Of a stretch of DNA of 11,203 bases, positions 6,173 to 11,203 are shown piece after piece (position 1 is the first letter of the stretch; the number at the start of each line of letters is the position of its first letter). Made by a program: the position numbers and the translations under genes. The notes under the pieces were generated by a model that was not told the DNA's origin, did not search any database, and saw only the letters and a program-made list of their open reading frames with translations. The stretch comes from Apopatocola sp963628785. Its GTDB lineage: Bacteria > Bacillota > Clostridia > Oscillospirales > Oscillospiraceae. The stretch covers positions 1 through 11,203 of the forward strand of contig CAVGGQ010000062.1 of the NCBI GenBank assembly GCA_963628785.1. The letters are read 5' to 3'.

Positions 6173-7081
6173 TCAACTGATTTGGGAGAAGTCGAACTGT
6201 TCGGCGAATGTCTCGAGCTGCTCGCGGGTGACGGGGGTCGGCATGAACAGACTGTCACCCTCGGAGCCGCCGAGGAGGTTGATGGCGATGAACGACTTCG
6301 GCAAATCGACCATCAGCACGCAGCGGTTCGCTCCGAGCGAGAGCTGCACCTCATAGCCGCGCGAGGTGGTATACATCCACTCCTCGTAGCCGTCGGCGTT
6401 GCCGATGTTGAGCGTGACCTCGGAAAACGCACCCTTCACATAGTGTCCGAGCTGATACTCATAGGCGCGGTCAACGACACATGTGCCGTAAGCGTTGAAC
6501 GAACCGTCCTCGTATAGATAGCCGCTCAGAGCGGAGCAGTTATCGAGAAACGGCTCCGTGCCGAGCAGACCGTACAGAGAGGATTCGCTGTCAAAGTCCG
6601 TAATGGTGCTGTGGAGCCGGAGCGAATATTTGCGCGTGATGCGGTCGAGCTCGTTGGCCATCGTCTGCGTGGTGGCGGAGTAGAGCGCGTACTTTCCGGG
6701 GGGCATGGCCGTCTCGCCCTCGGCGGTCTCGTCGTAGGAGGCGAGAAACTCCATCCACTCGGAGTTTGCCTGGAATTCCGGGCTGTCCGGCACGCCCTGC
6801 AGAGCAATGAGCGTTCCTTCGCTCTCGGCGGCCGTGTCGCTAGCCGTGGCGGCGGGCGTGGCGTAGGGGTCGGCGACGGTCAGGCTCTTGAGCCCGAAGA
6901 AATCGGTGGCGAGGGCCGTGCCGCACAGCACTGCGGCCAGTACCGCGGCGACGAGCGCACCCGTGCCGAAACGGAAGCGGCGGATCTTCGGCTTTTCCTC
7001 CAAAGCGGAAAGCGTCTCTTTCATGCGTGCTTCAAACGATGCGGGGACTTCCTCAAACATATTCTCCCAAGAGTCCCTCAT
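6173..7081 (-). CDS. putative anti-sigma factor, single-pass membrane protein
   Basis: The 302-residue protein has a cytoplasmic N-terminus of about 36 residues (MRDSWENMFEEVPASFEARM...), one membrane helix at about 39-58 (GTGALVAAVLAAVLCGTALA), a short Ala/Thr/Ser-rich linker near 75-90, and a large extracytoplasmic domain of about 200 residues. The ATG at 7081 overlaps the sigma factor stop by ATGA, so the two are translationally coupled. This gene order and topology are what one expects of an anti-sigma factor that holds an ECF sigma at the membrane and releases it when the outer domain senses a signal. The N-terminus is short and shows no HxxxCxxC zinc motif, so it is not a classic ZAS-type anti-sigma. 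I do not recognise the outer domain. Function is inferred from context and topology. Confidence 0.78.
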   Translation of the reverse strand: MRDSWENMFEEVPASFEARMKETLSALEEKPKIRRFRFGTGALVAAVLAAVLCGTALATDFFGLKSLTVADPYATPAATASDTAAESEGTLIALQGVPDSPEFQANSEWMEFLASYDETAEGETAMPPGKYALYSATTQTMANELDRITRKYSLRLHSTITDFDSESSLYGLLGTEPFLDNCSALSGYLYEDGSFNAYGTCVVDRAYEYQLGHYVKGAFSEVTLNIGNADGYEEWMYTTSRGYEVQLSLGANRCVLMVDLPKSFIAINLLGGSEGDSLFMPTPVTREQLETFAEQFDFSQIS

Positions 7082-7548
7082 TCCGGCACCTCCTCACCCA
7101 AAACTTCGCGGAGCTTTCCGCGCCCGGCGAAAAGCCGGGATTTGACTGTCCCTTCGGGGATCTTCAGAATACGCGAAACCTCCCGGATGCTGAATCCCTC
7201 CACATAGAAGAGGAGGATCGGCATGCGGTAAATCTCGTCCAAGGCCATAACGGCATCGCGCAGCTCGTGATTGCCCTTTTCGGGGGCGACGGCCTCCGGG
7301 ATTTCGTCCACGAGGACGATCTTGGCACCGCGGCGGCAGATGTCGTAGCATTCGTTGATGAGAATGCGCGTCACCCATGCGCGGAAAGCCCCGGGGCTTT
7401 TGAGTGAATCGCGCTTTTCCCACGCCTTGCATATGCACTCCTGCACCGCATCCTCGCGGTCGGCCTCGCTTCGGAGGATGCCGCAGGCGATGTGGTAGAG
7501 CGTCTTTTTCATGTCCATGATCTGGACGGTAAATTCGTCGGCTGTCAT
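7078..7548 (-). CDS. ECF (sigma-70 family) RNA polymerase sigma factor
   Basis: The protein has 156 residues, the usual size for ECF sigmas, which keep only regions 2 and 4. Region 2 covers about residues 10-70 (LYHIACGILRSEADREDAVQ, then CKAWEKRDSLKSPGAFRAWVTRILINECYD) and binds core polymerase and the -10 element. Region 4 covers about 100-152 (DEIYRMPILLFYVEGFSIRE, then VSRILKIPEGTVKSRLFAGR) with the helix-turn-helix for the -35 element. The start is ATG 7548, with AGAGAG 7 bases upstream; a TTG two codons earlier (7554) is also open. It is followed without gap by the membrane partner gene. A candidate ECF-type promoter lies just upstream (7580-7609), suggesting it switches on its own operon. 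The signal and regulon are unknown. Confidence 0.94.
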   Translation of the reverse strand: MTADEFTVQIMDMKKTLYHIACGILRSEADREDAVQECICKAWEKRDSLKSPGAFRAWVTRILINECYDICRRGAKIVLVDEIPEAVAPEKGNHELRDAVMALDEIYRMPILLFYVEGFSIREVSRILKIPEGTVKSRLFAGRGKLREVLGEEVPE

Positions 7549-7579
7549 ACGCAAACTCTCTTATGAACTCTAAATCATA

Positions 7580-7609
7580 GACGGACGGAGCCGCCCGCCG
7601 GTTCGGTTC
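7580..7609 (-). promoter_or_regulatory. candidate ECF-type autoregulatory promoter (two overlapping registers)
   Basis: On the minus strand GAACC occurs twice in tandem (7609-7605, 7604-7600) and CGTC twice in tandem (7587-7584, 7583-7580). They pair with spacers of 17 and 16 bases. GAAC-N16/17-CGTC is the general form recognised by many ECF sigmas. The distance to the sigma ATG is about 32 bases. Assignment is by motif and position only. Confidence 0.5.
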
Positions 7610-7687
7610 GACCCGAAAATTAAATATTATGTATGATACCATATTTCCTCCGCGCGCTCTATCAAATATCTGTAAAGAATTCGACTA

Positions 7688-7716
7688 TTGCGATTTTTCC
7701 GGCAAAAAGCTATACT
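7688..7716 (+). promoter_or_regulatory. promoter of the serine hydrolase gene
   Basis: TTGCGA (7688-7693), a 17-base spacer, TATACT (7711-7716). The predicted start near 7723 lies downstream of the upstream in-frame ATG at 7633, which supports the TTG start at 7747. Confidence 0.7.
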
Positions 7717-7746
7717 GTACGCAGCAAAGCGAAAGAAGGAACCGCA

Positions 7747-8769
7747 TTGACACTGCTGAAAAAACTTCTCGGACTCGTGACCGCATGCTGCCTTCTGATG
7801 ACGGCGGCAGCCGCGACAGCCGGAGATTCGGATAACGACCGCTTCCGAGACAAGACCTGGGAGGAAGTGACGGAGGAATTTCTGACCGAGCGTGACATCG
7901 GAGACGACCACATCGGCATCGGCTACCGCAACACCGTCACCGGCGAAGAGCACTATCTCAACGCCGATACATTTTATGTCGGCGCAAGCCTTTACAAAGT
8001 ACCGCTCAACATGTACTTCTGCGAGAAAATCTACAACGGCGAGATGACCGAGGACGATCTCATCAACGGCACAAAGTATTCCTACCTGCGTGAAACCTCA
8101 CTCGTCAACTCCGACAACAGCTCCGCCGGCACACTCTGGCTGACTTTCGTCACGTACCGCGCGTATCGTGAAGCCATCGCGCCGTACATGGGGGAGGATC
8201 CCGACACGGCGGACGAGCAGTACTACGGCAAGCTCAACAACTACTTCACGCCCCGCGAAATGATCTGCTGCATGAATCTCCTGCAGACGCAATCGGAACG
8301 ATTTCCCGGCATTCTCGATGCGCTTCTGCGCGCCGAGCCGAACGGTTACTTCAAATACCACGAGCAGCCCTGCGAGGTGGCGCAGAAATACGGCTACCTG
8401 AATACAGGCGGCAACTATGACATCAACTGTGCCGCAATCGTCTATACGGAGGAGCCGTTTGCCCTTGTCGTGTTCACGGTTTCGGTGAACCATGTCGAGG
8501 AGATCATGGCGGACTACTGCACGCTGATGATCGACTATACGGAGTATCAGACCGAGCAGAACCGTCTCGCAGCCGAAACTGTCGAAACCTCCGCAGCGCC
8601 CGAGGCGACGCCGACGCCCTCGCCGTCTCCCGCCCCGACCGCCCCCGCCACGGAAAACAATACGCCCCATACCTCCACCCCCGCGTCCTACCTCGTACCC
8701 CTCGCCGCGGCAGCCGTTCTTCTGGCCGCCCTGGCGGCGGTTCTGCACCTGAAGCAAAGAGACTGGTAA
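7747..8769 (+). CDS. secreted serine hydrolase, class A beta-lactamase-like, C-terminally anchored
   Basis: The protein has 340 residues from a TTG start chosen because AGAAGGA ends 6 bases upstream and the promoter at 7688-7716 lies inside the longer open frame (ATG 7633). A signal peptide occupies about residues 1-25. The catalytic-type motifs run in family order: S81-L-Y-K84 (SxxK, nucleophile serine and base), S122-D-N124 (SDN) and K214-Y-G216 where beta-lactamases have K-T/S-G. The spacing is shorter than in TEM-type enzymes. A Pro/Thr-rich linker follows (about 287-313), then a membrane helix (about 315-334) and a positive tail. It should sit outside the cell on the membrane and act on peptidoglycan peptides or beta-lactams, or only bind them. 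It is divergent from the ECF operon. Hydrolase fold is likely; resistance function is not shown. Confidence 0.85.
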   Translation: MTLLKKLLGLVTACCLLMTAAAATAGDSDNDRFRDKTWEEVTEEFLTERDIGDDHIGIGYRNTVTGEEHYLNADTFYVGASLYKVPLNMYFCEKIYNGEMTEDDLINGTKYSYLRETSLVNSDNSSAGTLWLTFVTYRAYREAIAPYMGEDPDTADEQYYGKLNNYFTPREMICCMNLLQTQSERFPGILDALLRAEPNGYFKYHEQPCEVAQKYGYLNTGGNYDINCAAIVYTEEPFALVVFTVSVNHVEEIMADYCTLMIDYTEYQTEQNRLAAETVETSAAPEATPTPSPSPAPTAPATENNTPHTSTPASYLVPLAAAAVLLAALAAVLHLKQRDW

Positions 8770-8774
8770 TCCGA

Positions 8775-8814
8775 TACGGCAGCACCGCACGCCCCTCCCT
8801 GCGGTGCTGCCGTA
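8775..8814 (+). terminator. terminator after the serine hydrolase gene
   Basis: A 15-bp perfect stem (8775-8789 with 8800-8814) around a pyrimidine-rich 10-base loop starts 5 bases after the stop codon. The downstream tract AAATATTTCTT is a poor T-run, so termination may be incomplete and leak into the GntR operon. Confidence 0.75.
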
Positions 8815-8823
8815 AAATATTTC

Positions 8824-8852
8824 TTGACAAAACTGTATGAATGTAGTAATGT
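8824..8852 (+). promoter_or_regulatory. promoter of the GntR-ABC-permease operon
   Basis: A perfect TTGACA (8824-8829), a 17-base spacer, TAATGT (8847-8852). The start is predicted near 8859, giving a leader of about 45 bases. Confidence 0.8.
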
Positions 8853-8856
8853 ACTA
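8844..8856. promoter_or_regulatory. probable operator of the second GntR repressor
   Basis: The palindrome TAGTA-ATG-TACTA covers the -10 box, the same placement as the inverted repeat in front of the other GntR gene (6074-6100) but a different sequence. Two repressors with separate operators is the simplest reading. Confidence 0.5.
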
Positions 8857-8904
8857 ATTGCCTAATACAGCAAGACAAAAGAAAAATGCGGCAAGGAGGC
8901 GCAA

Positions 8905-9276
8905 ATGGAATTTATCATCGAAGGCTCGCGGCCGATTTGGCAGCAGCTTACGGAACAGTTGGCGCGACGCATCCTCTCCGGCACCTACCCGCTCGGGTCA
9001 CGGTTTCCCGCGGTGCGGGAGCTGGCGGCGGAAGCGGGCGTAAACCCGAACACGATGCAGCGGGCCATCACGCAGCTCGAAACACTCGGCCTCGTGCAGA
9101 CGAACCGCACGCTCGGGCGCACCGTAACGGAGGACGCCGCCGTGCTCGAGGAAATGCGCCGCCGTCTCGCGGTGCAGTGCACGGAGAACTTTTTCCGCGA
9201 AATGCAGGAGCTGGGCTATCCCCGCGGCGAAGCGGCGGACATAGTGCAGACGGAAAGGAACAAAAACGATGAATGA
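8905..9276 (+). CDS. GntR family (YtrA-type) transcriptional repressor
   Basis: The 123-residue protein has a winged helix-turn-helix at about residues 8-75 (IWQQLTEQLARRILSGTYPL, then VRELAAEAGVNPNTMQRAIT, then a wing ending TNRTLGRTVT), followed by a short helical tail. This is the YtrA subfamily layout, without a ligand-binding FCD or UTRA domain. The start ATG 8905 has AAGGAGG (8893-8899) 5 bases upstream. Its stop overlaps the start of the ABC ATPase by 8 bases, so regulator and transporter are coupled. It probably represses its own operon through the palindrome at 8844-8856 and is released by a cell-envelope or antibiotic signal, as known for related systems; the inducer here is unknown. 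Confidence 0.93.
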   Translation: MEFIIEGSRPIWQQLTEQLARRILSGTYPLGSRFPAVRELAAEAGVNPNTMQRAITQLETLGLVQTNRTLGRTVTEDAAVLEEMRRRLAVQCTENFFREMQELGYPRGEAADIVQTERNKNDE

Positions 9277-10003
9277 AGAACTCGTAAAATGCACGGCACT
9301 GCGGCGCGACTTCGGTCCCGTGCAGGCGCTTTGCGGCGTGGATCTCACGCTGACGAGCGGAAAGATCGTCGGCCTGCTCGGCCCGAACGGCTCGGGCAAA
9401 ACGACGCTCATCAAAATTCTCAACGGCCTTCTCCGCCCAACGGCGGGCGAGGCACGCATTGCGGGTATGCTCCCCGGCCCGGAGACGAAAGCCATCACGA
9501 GCTACCTCCCCGACCGCGGGTATTTCCCCGACTGGATGCGCGTGGGCGACATGATGGATATGTTCACGGACTTCTATGCGGACTTTGACCGCACAAAGGC
9601 GACGGACATGTGCAGCATGCTCGGCCTGCAGAGGGATCTCAAGATTAAGACGCTCTCCAAAGGCACGAAGGAGAAAATGCAGCTCATGCTCGTGATGTCG
9701 CGCCGTGCGAAGCTCTACCTTCTCGATGAGCCGATCGCGGGCGTAGACCCCGCGGCGCGCGAATTCATCCTGCGCACCATTTTGACAAACTACAACGAGA
9801 ACGGCACGGTGCTCATCTCCACGCACCTCATCGCGGACGTGGAGCAGGTGCTCGACGAGGCGGTGTTCCTGCAGAACGGACAGATCGCGCTCCATTCGAG
9901 CGTCGACAGCATCCGTGAGAAAACCGGCGGAACGGTGGATGCGCTCTTCCGCAATATGTACCGCATGCCGGTCTGGAACGGAGGAAACAGCTATGCTCGG
10001 TAA
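9269..10003 (+). CDS. ABC transporter ATP-binding protein
   Basis: The 244-residue soluble ATPase carries Walker A at about 38-46 (GPNGSGKTT), a Walker B/D-loop LYLLDEPIAGVDP near 150-162, and an H-loop STHLIAD. The signature is LSKGTKEKMQ instead of LSGGQ, and the expected Q-loop position reads SYLPDRGYF with no clear glutamine. Both departures are common in the YtrB/BcrA-like branch that partners ABC-2 permeases. It would form a dimer powering the permease encoded next. The ATG at 9269 has AAAGGAA 8-9 bases upstream and overlaps the GntR stop; its own stop overlaps the permease start by 11 bases. It is the intact counterpart of the broken ATPase at 5225-5691. Exported substrate unknown. Confidence 0.94.
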   Translation: MNEELVKCTALRRDFGPVQALCGVDLTLTSGKIVGLLGPNGSGKTTLIKILNGLLRPTAGEARIAGMLPGPETKAITSYLPDRGYFPDWMRVGDMMDMFTDFYADFDRTKATDMCSMLGLQRDLKIKTLSKGTKEKMQLMLVMSRRAKLYLLDEPIAGVDPAAREFILRTILTNYNENGTVLISTHLIADVEQVLDEAVFLQNGQIALHSSVDSIREKTGGTVDALFRNMYRMPVWNGGNSYAR

Positions 10004-10832
10004 ACTGATGAAATACGACCTGCGCGCAGGCATCCGCTGGTTCGGCCTTGTATGGGCGGTCCTTCTGGCTCTCGGTGTTGTCAACGGCTTTACGCTGCGC
10101 TACATTCTCGCCGCCGATGTGCAGCATTGGCTCGTGAGCTTCTTCCTCGGCGTGATGCCGCTTCTGATGCTTTTCCTCGTGTTCATCGCGGCGGTCGTTG
10201 TGATGATCATCTATGTGATCCGCCGGTTCTATAAGGGCCTCCTCTGCGACGAAGGCTATCTCATGTTCACCCTTCCCGCGACGGCTGAGGAGCACATCGC
10301 CTCCAAAACGCTCACGGCGCTCATTTTCGAGCTCGCAACGATCCTCGTCTGCTGCCTTTCGGGGCTTCTGCTCACGGTGATCTACGCGCACGACTATGTC
10401 GGTGATTTCCTGCAGCTCATGCGTGAGGTGCCGGAATACTGGAGCACCTACGATATGCCGAGCGGCATCGGCTGGCTCGCGGCCGAGTGCATCCTTTGGG
10501 TTATCCTATCCCAAATCACATGGAACCTCCGCATCTACACATCGCTCTCCCTCGGCCACCTTGCGAACAAGCACCGTCTTCTCTACTCTCTTCTCGCATA
10601 TTTCGGCATCGGCATCGCCGTTTCCGTGCTCTCCGGTAGCCTGAGCGCCGTCTTCTTCGGCAGAAGCTCTACGCTGTTCGGCGACCTGCTTTACGGCTCT
10701 GATTCCGTCACCGCGCTCTTCCGGTTTGGGCAGGTATGGGTCGCCATCATCATCTGTCTCGCCGTTATCGAGATCGCAGCCTATTTCTTCTCCACCCGAG
10801 CCATCCTGAAAAACCACCTCAACCTCGAATAA
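9993..10832 (+). CDS. ABC-2 type transporter permease
   Basis: The 279-residue membrane protein has about six hydrophobic segments (near 17-35, 46-76, 108-134, 160-180, 203-228, 250-272), matching the ABC-2 permease layout. Between helices 2 and 3 is the conserved cytoplasmic stretch GYLMFTLPATAEEHIASKTL, seen in permeases of GntR-regulated ABC cassettes in Clostridia. ATG 9993 is chosen over the longer open frame (from 9915) because GGAGG (9980-9984) lies 8 bases upstream and the longer version would run through the ATPase C-terminus. It overlaps the ATPase stop, so the three genes 8905-10832 form one tightly coupled operon. The likely role is export of, or protection from, an envelope-active compound; this is inferred from the operon type. 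Confidence 0.88.
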   Translation: MLGKLMKYDLRAGIRWFGLVWAVLLALGVVNGFTLRYILAADVQHWLVSFFLGVMPLLMLFLVFIAAVVVMIIYVIRRFYKGLLCDEGYLMFTLPATAEEHIASKTLTALIFELATILVCCLSGLLLTVIYAHDYVGDFLQLMREVPEYWSTYDMPSGIGWLAAECILWVILSQITWNLRIYTSLSLGHLANKHRLLYSLLAYFGIGIAVSVLSGSLSAVFFGRSSTLFGDLLYGSDSVTALFRFGQVWVAIIICLAVIEIAAYFFSTRAILKNHLNLE

Positions 10833-10852
10833 CGAGACCCACTCTGCTTCAC

Positions 10853-11016
10853 TTCGTTCGGACGCAAGCATCCGAACGAGGAGATCACACTCCGCTCCGC
10901 ACCTCGTCGTCCCGCTTCGCGGGCCGGTCGACACTCCGCTTCGCGAGCGGAATTTTCACCGACGCACATGTCGCCGGTGAAAATGATTCGATTTTCTTTG
11001 CGCCTGCGGGCGCAAA
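10853..11016. repeat. hairpin-dense non-coding tract
   Basis: No convincing gene lies between 10833 and 11179. The tract holds a run of separate inverted repeats: TCGTTCGGA/TCCGAACGA (10854-10862 with 10871-10879), CCCGC/GCGGG (10911-10915 with 10919-10923), TCCGCT/AGCGGA (10935-10940 with 10946-10951), TTTTCACCG/CGGTGAAAA (10953-10961 with 10975-10983), and TTTGCGCC/GGCGCAAA (10997-11004 with 11009-11016). A 14-base direct repeat ACACTCCGCTYCGC starts at 10887 and 10931. None of the first five has a good T-run, so they do not look like simple terminators. It could be a repeated extragenic element or structured RNA. Confidence 0.6.
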
Positions 11017-11042
11017 CTCTGCGAGACTTCCTCTATAGACCG

Positions 11043-11077
11043 AAATCTCCCGCCTGATTTTCCGGGCGGGAGATTTT
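11043..11077 (+). terminator. intrinsic terminator, probably of the ABC operon region
   Basis: A 12-bp perfect stem AAATCTCCCGCC/GGCGGGAGATTT (11043-11054 with 11065-11076) with a 10-base loop ends in TTTT. It is the only hairpin in the 10833-11179 gap with a usable T-run on the + strand. The reverse strand also has a short T-run, so it may work both ways. Confidence 0.7.
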
Positions 11078-11179
11078 GCGGCTCTATGTCAATAGTTGGG
11101 GTAGAGCAAATAACAAAGATCCGAGAGAAGGGAGTGCGCGGAGTGCCATGCACTCTCTTATTTAGTAGGAAGGATCGCA

Positions 11180-11203
11180 ATGGAGTATCCTGTTTCTGAA
11201 GGT
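11180..11203 (+). CDS. start of a gene cut off by the window edge
   Basis: ATG 11180 is preceded by AGGAAGGA (11167-11174) with a 5-base gap and opens a frame reading MEYPVSEG to the window end. A hairpin GAGTGC-CAT-GCACTC (11141-11155) lies just before the binding site. The eight residues are too few to assign a function. The local sequence is more AT-rich than the preceding tract. Confidence 0.5.

Noticed and set aside
8098..8790. A 230-codon open frame on the - strand opposite the serine hydrolase
   Set aside because: It is a glycine/arginine-rich shadow of the Pro/Thr-rich linker, and its start lies inside the terminator hairpin.
9068..10084. A 338-codon open frame on the - strand across the GntR, ATPase and permease genes
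   Set aside because: It is antisense to three well-supported, tightly coupled genes. The translation is low-complexity R/H/A and has no family motif.
11081..11107. Insertion sequence end near the inverted pair GCTCTA/TAGAGC
   Set aside because: The sequence looks faintly like an IS terminus and is followed by a new ORF, but there is no transposase, no partner repeat and no target duplication in view.

Overview
The window looks like chromosomal DNA of a Gram-positive anaerobe of the Clostridia type (Oscillospiraceae-like is my guess, not proven). The signs are strong AGGAGG-like ribosome binding sites, consensus TTGACA/TATAAT-type promoters with 17-base spacers, hairpin-plus-T-run terminators, a tRNA gene with encoded CCA, YtrA-type GntR/ABC operons, an ECF sigma pair and a MepA-like MATE pump. 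There are no rRNA genes, CRISPR arrays or recognisable transposases.

Layout. (1) Bases 1-2704 (+) hold the end of a TRAP transporter operon: the tail of the small permease DctQ, the complete large permease DctM, and a metal-dependent amidohydrolase. These genes look less GC-rich than the rest. A strong bidirectional terminator (2787-2833) closes them. (2) Bases 2833-4224 (-) encode a MATE efflux pump facing the TRAP operon. Its promoter lies near 4399-4427, so its leader is about 168 nt. The leader holds two hairpins whose loops are complementary over 7 bases. (3) Bases 4460-4629 (+) hold a tRNA-Thr(CGU) gene with a near-perfect promoter and a terminator. (4) Bases 4674-6040 (-) hold a YtrA-type GntR repressor gene with its own operator, a decayed ABC ATPase that has lost its Walker A, and a small secreted or anchored helical protein of unknown role. 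(5) Bases 6173-7548 (-) hold an ECF sigma factor and a one-TM partner protein, probably its anti-sigma factor, ending at a terminator. (6) Bases 7747-8769 (+), divergent from the sigma operon, encode a secreted, C-terminally anchored serine hydrolase of class A beta-lactamase fold type. (7) Bases 8905-10832 (+) hold an intact GntR-ABC ATPase-permease operon, a working counterpart of the broken one in (4). (8) Bases 10833-11203 are a hairpin-rich non-coding tract and the first codons of another gene.

How they fit. Most of 2833-10832 is cell-envelope and stress biology: drug efflux, a sigma/anti-sigma switch, a beta-lactamase-like surface enzyme, and two repressor-controlled ABC cassettes of a type often linked to antibiotic or envelope stress. 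The TRAP/amidohydrolase block is a separate uptake-and-hydrolysis unit. The observations I would check first are the kissing-hairpin leader of the MATE gene, the repressor kept beside a wrecked ABC gene, and the divergent ECF/serine hydrolase locus.
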